64,000 nt of DNA, from positions 71,018,888 to 71,082,887 of the forward strand of contig NC_091135.1 of the NCBI RefSeq assembly GCF_041381155.1, written 5' to 3'. The stretch comes from Argopecten irradians. Taxonomy: Eukaryota > Mollusca > Bivalvia > Pectinida > Pectinidae. A model generated the notes under the pieces. The model was not told the DNA's origin. It ran no database searches and worked only from the letters and a program-made list of their open reading frames with translations. The translations under genes were made by a program, and so were the position numbers. Positions 15,698 to 25,860 of this stretch are shown one piece after another; position 1 is the first letter of the stretch, and every line of letters begins with the position of its first letter.

Positions 15698-15961
15698 ATG
15701 AATTCAAAACTGTCGCATCCGATTCTGATATATGACCAGGAGAGAGCAGGGAAGGAGTGGAGTAGGTTGTTGAGACAGGATGTTATCGGGGTCAGATTCG
15801 AGTCGGGACCAAATCAGGAAAATCCACCCGGGATGATATTATCACTTATCATCATTAGTGATATCTCAGGTCACGTGATGGTTTTCGATGTCCTTACCAA
15901 TCCAGAAATATTACACAATGTCTGCTTTAAGTCCTTGATGGAGGCCGACAGACCGATAAAG
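15698..15961 (+). CDS. EXD1-like exonuclease-domain protein, exon with likely start codon
   Basis: First visible coding exon (residues 1-88) of a 3'-5' exonuclease-fold protein of the EXD1 type. It follows the acceptor TTTTCGTTTTCAG at 15,691 and ends at the donor AAG|GTACGAG after 15,961, in phase 0. The ATG at 15,698 has A at -3 (AAACCATG), so a start here after a 5' UTR exon is plausible; extension into an upstream exon cannot be excluded. The peptide shows the first beta strands of the fold: VIGVRFES (position of DEDD motif I, where Asp is replaced but Glu kept), then GMILSLIIISDISGHVMVFDV and EADRPIK, matching the family pattern 'G.l..lqi....v.lfDv...(R)iiKV'. In animals EXD1 is a piRNA-pathway RNA-binding partner described as lacking nuclease activity. 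Assignment is by motif order, not alignment. Confidence 0.72.
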
Positions 15962-16239
15962 GTACGAGGGTTCAGTTACAAGTATATTAAAATAACTACC
16001 AACTTAAAGATGCTACACTGCTGACGAATGGTAATTTCATATACACAGGAGCAGATTAATTAGAATTTTGTTTTAGTGTCACAAGTTACTTATTTACACT
16101 ATAACAATCATAGAAAAATTAGAGATTCCTATTTTAATTCAATATAAAAGTATTTAAAATAATCAATTGTATCCCCAAAAAATCCATGACACTACGCCTT
16201 ATACTGATTGGGCAGACAACAAAAGAAAACACAAATTAT

Positions 16240-16340
16240 TCTATATGTAATTTATTAATAAGATATAAATATACACGATTGAACATCAATTATTGTTCAA
16301 ATGATAAATATTATTTATGCTCTGACAGCGGTGGAGAATC
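16240..16340 (-). mobile_element. dispersed repeat family copy 2
   Basis: Inverted copy of the family described at 14,701-14,815, recognisable by TACACGATTGAACATCAATT, ATTGTTCAAATGATAAATAT and TTTATGCTCTGACAGCGGTGG. It lies in the first visible intron of the EXD1-like gene. Confidence 0.62.
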
Positions 16341-16527
16341 TTAATTATAATGTTATTGAATTGTTGTAATCATGTGGAATTATAGCATATAAAAATAAAA
16401 AAAGACCCATATTACGTCTCTCTTGTCATGTACTTTCTATCCCAGTCATGTGTAAACATGTGCACCTATCGGTGTCCGTTATATACACAATATATGTTTG
16501 TATATATAGTTCCCTTTATTATTCCAG

Positions 16528-16608
16528 GTGATGTTTCATCCAGAAAATGAGAGCAAACGTCTTTGGAGTTTGGCCGGTATTCGTGTACATGGTGTTTTTG
16601 ATCCACAG
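16528..16608 (+). CDS. EXD1-like exonuclease-domain protein, second visible exon
   Basis: An 81-bp exon (27 codons, phase 0 at both ends) lies between the acceptor TTTATTATTCCAG and the donor CAG|GTAAAC. It continues '...RPIK' with VMFHPENESKRLW and ends GIRVHGVFDPQ. This matches the family stretch 'KV.HDcr.ds..L...fgi.l.nvFDTQ', which spans DEDD motif II. The usual HD is FH here and the second Asp position is Glu, so metal binding looks lost. The GVFDPQ end corresponds to the conserved vFDTQ. Confidence 0.72.
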
Positions 16609-17378
16609 GTAAACTGTGGCATAGGAAACGGTCACTCTGCAGTATCACATGGTCCATATCTCTGGTACTTTTTCATTAGTCTTCCTTATATGCTTATTAT
16701 TTACATTTTGATCAAATTACCAATTTTGAGCTAATATGTTGGTACGAAATCTTTTAAGGGCTATTGGACTTATGTATGTATGTCAGATGTATACGGGTAT
16801 ATGAGAGGAATCTGTTATCATGAACAATTGACACATGATTGTAGCTGTAACTTACAAAATTCCTACAGATAAAACTGACCGAAATTTTATGTGTAATATG
16901 CCTCTGATTGTGCACTTATGTATTAGGAATGTCCGATTTCAATATCGTTACGTAGCACGAACATAACTTGCCATGTATTCCAATCCAATCACTTGCACAT
17001 GTTATGTATTTTGTTGTAGCATGTCATATAGTCTCAAATTGGACTAAATAATAGTGGCACAACCTCAAGTGGTATCCATACAACATATTTATTATAAAAT
17101 TATGCACAATTATGAAAAAGTTTTGTGGAAAGAAATTTTTGTGAGTTTGGGTTCCAATGATATATTATATGAACATTTTCTGTAAAAGTTATAATGCAGA
17201 GATAAAACACAATATCCTAACATTCATTTTGGTATATAATTATGTATACTTTGTTTGATTTTTCCTTTTTTTCAATTCTTAAACCTTAGCGAGCAAAAAG
17301 TGTCCTGATGCACCTTAAGTATATCATTGACCGCTATAACATATATTGATCAAGTCTATATCTGTATACCTTTGGCAG

Positions 17379-17626
17379 ACTTTGTACATGGTCAAGGAAG
17401 CTATACAGATGAAGTTGCCAACACGAAAATTTGGGAACCAAAGGAAGACCCTTACGGAACTCTGTCAGCTCTACAGTGTTGAATGTGGCTATGATAAGAA
17501 ACAGGTTAAGAGGATGTTACAGGATAACCCGTCACTGTTTATGGAGCGACCGCCGATTGGTGATCTGATGGGGATCTTATACGAGTCTGCCAGGTGTCTG
17601 ATACCGCTGTATGGAGAAATGAGAGG
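17379..17626 (+). CDS. EXD1-like exonuclease-domain protein, third visible exon
   Basis: The exon starts after the acceptor ATACCTTTGGCAG in phase 0. The proposed donor is AGAGG|GTATGG after 17,626, leaving phase 2, which exon four completes exactly. Residues TLYMVKEAIQ, a basic linker (PTRKFGNQRKT), LTELCQLYSVECG and DNPSLFMERPPIGDLMGILYESARCLIPLY follow the C-terminal half of the fold. They match the family signature '...W..RPl...m..yAa.Dv..Ll.Ly'. The motif III Asp aligns with Arg in YESARCLIPLY. Read-through past the donor would stop at a TAG at 17,652-17,654, which would be a shorter alternative C-terminus. Confidence 0.72.
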
Positions 17627-18055
17627 GTATGGCACCAGTGATTCGTCAGTCTAGCCTGTTAGATTACTTGTGATGTAGTATTCTTGAATACAAAGAATAT
17701 AAATTATCCTATATGATCAACTATCAATCGAGTTAAACAAATTTATTGATTGCTTTATTATCGCATCATTCCCAGTTTAATAGGGTGTAACATATAGAGC
17801 CTTGACGTGCTTACACACACAACATAATAATGAACCACGTGCTAGCTTCATCTTTCTGAAAGGACAAAAATGATAATACTTGTGTAGATTTGCCAACACG
17901 CTGAAGTTTTTCAGGTGAATCAGGTCTTGTAAAAAGGGTAAACATTTCTAAAAATGTTATTGATATAATATTTTACTTAATAAAACTCATTTTTCTTTTA
18001 TTTAAAACATCAAAGTATAAGGGACACCTGCTATCATACAACAATATGTTAATTG

Positions 18056-18711
18056 TTAGCTGGCTTATTCGAAGAATAGGGGGAGCAAATGTTGTCACCC
18101 CGGCGTCGGCGTCGGCGTCAGCGTTGGCGTCCCATTTCACGTTAAAGTTTTTGAGCAAGTTTATATTTCGTCAATTGTGTAAGCTTAAGTCAACATAAAT
18201 GTTTATGATTTTATTTTCCTAATGTGTATGGATGCTGAACGTGATAATACAACCAATTTGGGGCCCTTTAGGGGTTTTTGAGTCTGTTAATTTGTCATAT
18301 TTCCATGTTAAAGTTTTTGAGCAAGTTTCTATTTTGTCTATTGTTTAAGCTTAAGTCATCATAAATGTTTATGATTTTATTTTCCTAATGTGTATGGATG
18401 CTGAACGTGATAATACAACCAATTTGGGGCCCTTTAGGGGTTTTTGAGTCTGTTAATTTGTCATATTTCCATGTTAAAGTTTTTGAGCAAGTTTCTATTT
18501 TGTCTATTGTTTAAGCTTAAGTCATCATAAATGTTTATGATTTTATTTTCCTAATGTGTATGGATGCTGAACGTGATAATACAACCAATTTGGGGCCCTT
18601 TAGGGGTTTTTTGAGTCTGTTAATTTGTCATATTTCCATGTTTAAATAGTAAATACTTGAACATCAACTTCTTCTGAATAGGCGAGCTTTGCTGTTCTCC
18701 AACAGCTCTTG
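18056..18711 (-). mobile_element. small Helitron-like/'pearl'-type non-autonomous element
   Basis: Read on the minus strand it begins CAAGAGCTGTTGGAGAACAG, a terminal stem made by GCTGTT/AACAGC. It then has about three core repeats of exactly 166 bp (landmark GTTAAAG at 18,141, 18,307 and 18,473, with a remnant at 18,638), a hexanucleotide microsatellite of the GGCGTC type at 18,101-18,132, and a 3' end with the TATTC/GAATA stem before AGCTAA. Ends (CAAGAG...CTAA), core repeats, microsatellite and 3' hairpin parallel the element at 32,814-34,038. No ORF. It sits in the last intron of the EXD1-like gene. Confidence 0.6.
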
Positions 18712-18744
18712 TTTCCTACCAAATGCTTATTGTTTTATTTTCAG

Positions 18745-18964
18745 TGAATTAGATGTAGCTGTCGTCCAACAGAAATATTCTCAGATTTTGGAGGAATATC
18801 TATACGGTGGTTTGGAAGTTTCGGACAGACGACAATTCGAAAGACAGAAAAGGGATCGGAACTATCAGGAAACAAAACAGTTTCAGAAAGACCATGGACG
18901 TGAGGCTTTGTCTAATGGTGATAAAGAATTACTAAGGAGAGGTCGGCCACACAAGTATAATTAG
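18745..18964 (+). CDS. EXD1-like exonuclease-domain protein, last exon
   Basis: The acceptor TGTTTTATTTTCAG ends at 18,744. The first base T completes the GG left by the third exon, and the frame then reads ELDVAVVQQKYSQILEEYL to a stop after GRPHKYN. The four exons sum to 813 bp, or 271 codons including the stop, which supports the gene model. The tail is highly charged (RRQFERQKRDRNYQETKQ, KELLRRGRPHKY) and looks disordered and basic, which would suit RNA or partner binding (inference). A Helitron-like element ends 33 bp before this exon. Confidence 0.68.
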
Positions 18965-19847
18965 TCTTCACACCAGTATAAGTCGGATAGATGTTTTCTT
19001 CAACGTGATAAAATCACGCAACATTCTTTGAAAACAAAATTCAATACGAAATAACGTTTAGTGATTTTACCAAACTATAGAGATCCCGTAAACCACCCAT
19101 ATGATCGGGCGATCGGAAAGGTGAATATTTTGACATTGTGGCCAATCCCTTCCACAGTTCGTTGAGGTACCCTGGCTGGAATGGTCCCTGGCTGGAATGT
19201 AAGGGGGGGGGGTCATTTGACCCTCGGATAGATTAAACTACACCAAGTGCCACATAGCTTTACTGTTCTTGTTGGTTACATCGTTTCTCTGTAACTGTAT
19301 AGCCACATAGTTTCGCACTTTCTCGGCACATTGCTATTATCGCGAAAACTTTGATCTGTGAAAAATAATCATTAAAAGTCAGAACGCGAAAAGTCAAAAC
19401 TACTGAAATTCAGTTTTAAGGGTTTTTCTTAAAATCGGCAAATATTTGACCCACCGGCTATTCGGTATATTATTTACCATATTTTTTCTCATTCCATTTG
19501 TTTCCTTCATCATTCCAGTACATGAACATAGTTTAACATTCAATTTTACACAGTGTGTCAGAAACATGGTGCGATATGTATTTGTCTTCAAATATAAACA
19601 TATTATATACTAGCTAAGTAATCTTAGTCATACTGCATTATAGAAAAACTCGGATGGTATTTAACTCAATTTATTTTTATATTAATATACAAACCTTATG
19701 AACCTTTAATGCCTATCATTAATGAATTTTACGTTTATACGTCTACTTCCTTTTAAGCTTGATATGATATAATATTTACAAATAGTACATTGTATATACT
19801 TTTCTTTAAATCATCTAAAGATTAATGCTTAGTATTCGTACCATGGC
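18965..19847. other. intergenic stretch between convergent genes
   Basis: The EXD1-like gene (+) and the fucosyltransferase-like gene (-) converge here, so this should hold their 3' UTRs. A short duplicated phrase CCCTGGCTGGAATG with a run of G lies at 19,169-19,210. No coding signal is seen. Confidence 0.6.
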
Positions 19848-19853
19848 TTTATT
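19848..19853 (-). terminator. polyadenylation signal (AATAAA on minus strand)
   Basis: TTTATT on the plus strand reads AATAAA for the minus-strand fucosyltransferase-like gene, about 220 bp beyond its stop codon, in AT-rich DNA. Position and motif fit a normal 3' end. Confidence 0.5.
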
Positions 19854-20075
19854 ATTAATAAAAAGAAAAAAAATTAAAGCGATACCAAGGAAACACCAGT
19901 GCAACAGTTTTTTTTTTATTTTGTTGTGATTTTCTACATTGAACATTAAAATATAGTGTTTTATATTTCTGAGACTCCGATGTCTTTTGTCCAACCAAAT
20001 GAACCCATAAACATGTGTCTATCATTCTGCCTTGTATACTTGTGGTTATTCCCCGAATTTCACAGTGACCATAGG

Positions 20076-21461
20076 TCACTCTGGTGCAAGTACTGGTTTG
20101 GGGTAAAAGTCATGTACTGTGTAACGAGAGCAGGGGACAATACCTACATTTGTCCAGCAGTACAGTCCCGTCGTGAGTGTCCGGAGATAGGCCGCCATCA
20201 TTCCGAACCCACTGTTAGACAACACCAGAACATCACACGTTGTCAGAAACAGGAAGTCCAATAGCTGTTTCTTAAATCCCTCACAAACGTCACCTTGGCG
20301 ATAGCTCGTCTGGTCGATGTGCAGGATGTTGCCCTTGATATCGACACATCTATCTCTATATCTATCTCGTGCGCCATGACGAACAGAATCGTCGTCTGTT
20401 GCTATGAATATATTATAACTACTTGAGTTGAAATTATCTAGAAAAGACCACACTACTTTGAGGGAGTTTTTGTCATTCCGCGCATGGTCATTACGCATGC
20501 TGGGATTGCCACCCATGCGCAAATGCGCGCAAACAGTTTTCTTACTATTAATATTTTCACGAATATCACTCAGGTCTTTAGATATACCCTCCGACGGTTT
20601 GAACAATGTGTTAAAAATCTTGTAGTAAATATCCGAAAATTGTAAGTCTGTGATCCAAGGAGCATATTTCTGGATATTTGGATATCTTCTAAACTTTCTG
20701 GTGAGATCCCAATTCATGCGGACATAGCAGACGTCCGCCTGGAAGTATTTGTGTAAGCCTGTCGGTGTGAGCTCCTTGCCCATCTTATGATACAGACTGT
20801 TGGAAAGGATGTGATACGATGACGATCTGTTAGCGACATCAGACGGCTCCATCGTCCAGTCATAGAGATTTGGTCTGAGGAACTCGGAAAGCATACAGGG
20901 CGAATCAAAATTAATCTTGAATGTCCTATTGGTGAGAGCGGCTAGTACAAGCGTTGAAAGGATCCCAGATAGTCGGTCGGACCAGCCTCCGCAGTTTTCC
21001 TTGTGAGACTTACTGCAGTCGTAAACGAGATACTTCTCTCGCTTTCGGGGATGTAAAACCACAGAATCCGTCACAGTAATGTTAACGTTAGTTTTGAACT
21101 GGATGTTACTCTGGTTGTTAAAAACATCCATAGGAGTTTGATGATTTCCACCAGTCTCTTTGGAATTATTTCCTTGATTAGCCTTCAGCTTTTTATGCAT
21201 GTTTAGGTTGGTCACTTCTTGTCCAAAATATTTTAAGCTTAAAGCATACAAATTCATATGTGACAAATTTCCCTTTATTTTCAAATCTTCCATAAGGTTT
21301 CGTTCTATTGAATCTCTGAGCATTATCTTTTTCTTCACGTTTAACGGTTTTTTCTTCAGGAAAGTTTGACGGATCTCGTTTTCCCATCCGAAAAAAATTA
21401 TGGTCAGAATGATGCAAACCATCAAAAGGACAGAAAATGTCTGTAACACCAATTCCTTCAT
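20076..21461 (-). CDS. Golgi-type fucosyltransferase-superfamily protein (type II membrane protein)
   Basis: An intact 461-residue frame in a single exon. I start it at the ATG at 21,461 because the upstream in-frame ATG (21,488) lies before the acceptor TTTTATCCAG|GTGAAAG, whose exon begins at 21,475. Residues 4-26 are a hydrophobic signal anchor after MKE, giving a short cytosolic tail; a stem with several N-glycosylation sequons follows. The catalytic-type region begins at CGGWSDRLSG (157-166), a donor-loop-like motif. It continues with CAHLRMGG (about 311-318; the H.R.G motif I of alpha1,2-, alpha1,6- and O-fucosyltransferases), FIATDDDS (352-359; motif II) and DFLFLTTCDVLVLSNSGFG (402-420; motif III). 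Predicted role: transfer of fucose, or a related sugar, to secreted glycans in the Golgi. Acceptor and exact family are not deducible. A truncated copy of its head lies at 24,086. Confidence 0.8.
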   Translation of the reverse strand: MKELVLQTFSVLLMVCIILTIIFFGWENEIRQTFLKKKPLNVKKKIMLRDSIERNLMEDLKIKGNLSHMNLYALSLKYFGQEVTNLNMHKKLKANQGNNSKETGGNHQTPMDVFNNQSNIQFKTNVNITVTDSVVLHPRKREKYLVYDCSKSHKENCGGWSDRLSGILSTLVLAALTNRTFKINFDSPCMLSEFLRPNLYDWTMEPSDVANRSSSYHILSNSLYHKMGKELTPTGLHKYFQADVCYVRMNWDLTRKFRRYPNIQKYAPWITDLQFSDIYYKIFNTLFKPSEGISKDLSDIRENINSKKTVCAHLRMGGNPSMRNDHARNDKNSLKVVWSFLDNFNSSSYNIFIATDDDSVRHGARDRYRDRCVDIKGNILHIDQTSYRQGDVCEGFKKQLLDFLFLTTCDVLVLSNSGFGMMAAYLRTLTTGLYCWTNVGIVPCSRYTVHDFYPKPVLAPE

Positions 21462-24085
21462 GGCCACTCTTTCACCTGGATAAAACAAACCAAAAGGGGT
21501 TATTATCTACGATTGCAATGGAGTTGTGATCCACGGGAGGTAACTCACCGTGATTTATTTTGAAAAAGTCTGATGTATGAGAACCGATGTGTTATTAGAC
21601 AGGAAATGTTAAACTTTGAATGGTGGACAACAGGATAGCATAGATATAAATAAAAGTATTTTAATTAAAGTAGACTTATGTCTATAAGGATCCAGTGTTG
21701 TATGATAAACAACCGTTGACCAACAAAAGTATATTAATGACTTATTTAGTAAAAGTAAATTAACATGACTAAACTAATGACTTATTACAGTGGATTGTGG
21801 AAAATCGGCGTGAATTTAGAATATAAATACTTATATGGGAATACTTATGGGGGGGAATTATGGAATTATAACAAATTAATCAATTATATTAAAATTGTTT
21901 AATAATTGCCAGCTATTTTTGATATGTCAACTTATGAGAACCTAATTTTCAAAAAGCTGTTGGTGATCATATTCTATATCACATATAAATGATAATAATT
22001 CAACAGCAGTGTTTAGAAGTCATTTCAGTAGTCAATGTGTACTCCTTAGGAACTGACAAAAATGTTAAAATCAACAAGAGAGATAGTATATTGTGCTATC
22101 TACAACTGCATATAGAGGTACGTATATTTTTCTGATCAATGCTGTTATATTTAACTATTTATCTTCATTTGTTAATAAAAATCAATATAGGAAATATTAC
22201 CCAAATAGAAATGTCTCCCCAATACTACTGATGGACGTTGGTATTGCTTCAGTGTATGCTATTAAGAAATGTCTGTTTTATGATATTTGTAGTGTTAAAC
22301 TTACCTGTTGTATCTCCGAATATTGTAAATTGTTGTCTGTTTTTATTCCTGTGTCGTACATTTGATCACCGATCATGTTCCACCCGTCTGTGTACTAAGA
22401 CATGAGAGCAATTGCCGTTACAGGTCAGCTAGGTTTTACATTGAGTCGATCCCAACATAAAGCGGTGTATTGTTTTAGGACGCTACCAACTGTACAATGA
22501 TTGTTATTATCATTGTGGTGGTTATACACACCTTACTATAGCTTAAGTACAGTGTCTGGTAGAAAACGAGCATAAAACTAGTATTTTATCGATTTCGACA
22601 AAGTTAATAATGTCAGCAATTATCTGAAATTGATCGGTGTAATCAGAGATTTAAATATAATTACTTTTTAAATCGGTGTTATGTATCACAAACATAATTA
22701 GGTAAATGTTCAACCAGTGAAACTTTTAATCACTTTTTAGTTTTAAACGATAAAATTGTTTCTCAGAGTGGCTGAACCATAAACACACTGTAACTGTTCA
22801 TAGCAGAAACACGAAGGACGGAGGTCAATTATGTATTGTCGACAGCTCAACCAGAAAACTACAAACTTTATAAAGGTTAGGATATAACGGGAGGTTCACA
22901 TTACAGATAGGGGAGATTGCCGACAGCCTACCCGAAAACTACACCCTAGGTAAGAAAATAACGAAAGATTTACAATTTTATATCTGATGTTATTGTTTTC
23001 AAAACATATTCTAACTATCGAACGTCACTACAAAGTTATATTTAATCATAAATTCTATATCATATTATACTGTAATATAGCGTGAGCTGTATAACGAATG
23101 ACAGCTTTATAAGTCATGTTTGTTTTAATGTTATGGTAAAACCCAAGTGGAGCAGTCAATAATTTTAGTTTTATTATGGTTAGGGTATTGTGTCATATTT
23201 ATCTAAAACTACTCGAGGCCTCGCTATGGAGGATTGACCAGGTAATGGTTCATACATTTTGTCTGTTTTACCGTTGTTTATAACCATCCGAATAACACCT
23301 GTATGATAATGACTTTATCTATTCGAGAAATGGATTGAAGAGGGACTGAATAAAGACACAGTGGGAGAAACTACGTCACATATATAGTTGCCGTTGCAAT
23401 TTAAATGGCGGAAAATTTTTCGCTTCAAGGTAGAAAATGGCATGCTGTAATAAATTTTGTATGTGTCACCAATAACGACACAATAAGAAAATGAGTGCAC
23501 CGTACCCCGGACATTTCCATGTAACTGTAGCAAGTGTTATTTATGGTATAAATTACTTCGTTTCTTCAAACACTTCAACGCAATTTCAAAATAGTGCCTG
23601 ATATCGTTACACAATCAAGCGTGGTTTTGTAAACAATAAAAATTTCTGCATATTTCCGATGTCGCATGTTGAATACATTGTTATATTACTTTGAAGCGAA
23701 CAATTTTCCGCCATTTAAATTGCAACGGCAATCATGTATGTGACGTAGTTTCTCCCCCGTGACAGACTACAGAAAAATGTAAAGGGAGAACGATTTCTGC
23801 AACGTTAATCACCACAGAAATCTGGTGTGTTCATGAACAAAACAACAATGGACAGGGATTGAGATCACACAATTGTGAGATCGACCGTAAAACGTCCTCG
23901 TATGTCTAGAAACTTATCCATATGAATATTTCAGTATTTCGTATGTTGTTGAATATGTTTTTTTTATATAATGTCTGGTTTTGACACTGATTTCTGTCAA
24001 TTATAATTTTGATGTTTTATCTTTTTTAGATCAATTACAGTTTATCCTGTCGATGTTCTGAATTCTAACTTTCTTTGTTATCTAG
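21462..24085. other. spacer between inverted fucosyltransferase heads
   Basis: This 2.6-kb AT-rich stretch should contain the upstream non-coding exon(s) and promoter of the minus-strand gene, which I cannot place. A foldback-type inverted repeat at 23,361-23,763 is listed separately. The ORF of 90 codons at 22,093-22,365 resembles no family and I do not accept it. Confidence 0.55.
23361..23764. mobile_element. foldback/MITE-like element with about 70-bp inverted repeats
   Basis: The left arm (23,361-23,430) contains GTGGGAGAAACTACGTCACA, GTTGCCGTTGCAATTTAAAT, GGCGG and TTCGCTTCAAG. The right arm (about 23,690-23,763) is its reverse complement with a few mismatches. The spacer of about 260 bp has no ORF. 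No target-site duplication could be fixed by eye, so the exact ends are uncertain. Confidence 0.6.
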
Positions 24086-24342
24086 GTGAAAGAGTGGCCA
24101 TGAAGGAGATAGTGTTACAGACATTTTCTGTCCTTTTGATGGTCTGCATCATTCTGACAATCATTCTTTATCGATGGGAGAGCCAGATCCGTCAAACATT
24201 CCTGGATAGAAAATCGTCAAACATGCAGAAAAAGCCTACACATTTACTTAGAGGTTCAAAATTCGAAAGGAATGATTCATCAAGTACCAGAGTGATAAAG
24301 CTCAACTCCACGACATTGTTACACAAACTACTAACACTTTAA
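24086..24342 (+). pseudogene. truncated paralogue head of the fucosyltransferase-like gene
   Basis: After an acceptor (TTGTTATCTAG) the exon starts GTGAAAGAGTGGCCATGAAG, the same as the start of the minus-strand gene's exon. From ATG 24,100 it encodes MKEIVLQTFSVLLMVCIILT, near-identical to the signal anchor of that gene, then RWESQIRQTFLDRKSSN. It drifts and stops at TAA 24,340-24,342 after 80 codons. No catalytic motif (H.R.G, TDD, SNSGFG) follows in any frame I followed. It is most simply a 5' fragment of an inverted duplication. A short membrane-anchored peptide product cannot be excluded, since the acceptor, start and anchor are all preserved. Confidence 0.65.
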
Positions 24343-25860
24343 CGATACATTCAAATCAGGTTTTAAAGGAACAAAATTACGGACTTGGTTGTCGCAGTTT
24401 ACATATTCCTCATACGCGTTACAAGGATGATTTCCTCTATCTGTACACCCGGCAGTTCTAGTCCTGAAGCTCTGCGTCACGAGTTCGAAAGTCGTGCTGT
24501 GTATTCTGTCTTACATCATCGGATTTCCATCATCACACCAAAGCTTGGCACATGTCATTAATCAACCATATCTGTTAATAGGACGTGAAACAAAACAGGT
24601 GCTCTGACAAGGGCTCAGCGTGGTTGTTGTTTATGTGTGAACATCAAAGGTAAGACCACATCTTAACACCCAAAATTTGGACTTCAAATAGCTCGCAGAA
24701 TGTGTGTTGCTGCAAGGCTTAAAGCTGAACCACATACAGGTATGAATGAATATCGACAACTAATGAACAACGGCTAATATAAGTACATGAAGTGAGAGTA
24801 TACGCCAGAAAAAACAATGAGGAAGACATCCAAACTTGTATCTTGATCAAACGGAGTTTGTCTTAAATCGGGTGAAGATATAGATGCAGGACTATTTTGT
24901 TTACATCTAGCTATGCATCGGATTTATAAACTGTCCAAATATCATGTTGGAAATGAACTTTAGAAAGCTACATGAGAAAACGTCTGGAGGTCTCATTAAT
25001 ATAGTGGATTTTTTTGGCATTTTTGCCCACGGAATTACATAAGCCACCGGACTATATATCCTGATAATTACTTACCTTTCCCTTTGATTTTCAGTTTTAT
25101 CTCAATCGCATCAGTTTGATTGCAGTGAAGTATATAATAATAAAGGGACAGACATTATAATTCCTGATAGTAACGATGCAAGGGACGTAACTCTTTTGAC
25201 CTTATATGTAATGTTAACAATCTTAGCATGTTCTGATTTTCCGGCAGAATGTTATCGCATTAAATATAAATATAGTTTTGAGAATTTTATTTCATCAACA
25301 GTACGACTTACTCTAGTATAGGCATTTTGATAAGAAATTGAGCATATGTAATGCATTTTTCACTGAAATATTTGGTTTTAAGATGAAAATATGGGTTTTT
25401 TCACCCGAGTGAAAATATCAGGATCAGTTTTGATATTTTCACTCAATAATGACCGATCAGAATAAAGAATTTATGTTAAAAATATCGTTTTGACGGAAAC
25501 ACCATTTTTGAAGGATCAAAAAATATTTCGTGCATCTTTCCACTTGTTTTACTTATTGGGTCATGAACATTTTGCATTAAATTATTTTATGTCATTTTCA
25601 TCCCATGTGTGGTACTAAATTAGTAAGTGGTAAATTCTTAATGGGGGAATATGGTCGGTTACCCACGCTGATAAACGGTTTAGACACTCGTACCGAGTTT
25701 CCGAGGGTGCATATGAAAATGTACACTAGTTTCAATAAGCCTAGTCTATACCTAGATTAGAGACTTAGAAAAATGTAATAAAGACAGTATTCTTTGTTTC
25801 TTGATGAACTACAGTTATATTTCATCTCGTGAGGTGGAAACTTTGGTAGTTTTATATCCC
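24343..25860. other. non-coding stretch
   Basis: Unique AT-rich DNA with no supported exon, RNA gene or element. Some of it could be decayed remnants of the duplicated fucosyltransferase gene, but similarity is not visible by eye. Confidence 0.5.

Noticed and set aside
21462-21488. Upstream ATG of the fucosyltransferase-like frame
   Set aside because: It lies before a splice acceptor shared in position with the duplicated copy; the next ATG gives a standard type II signal anchor.
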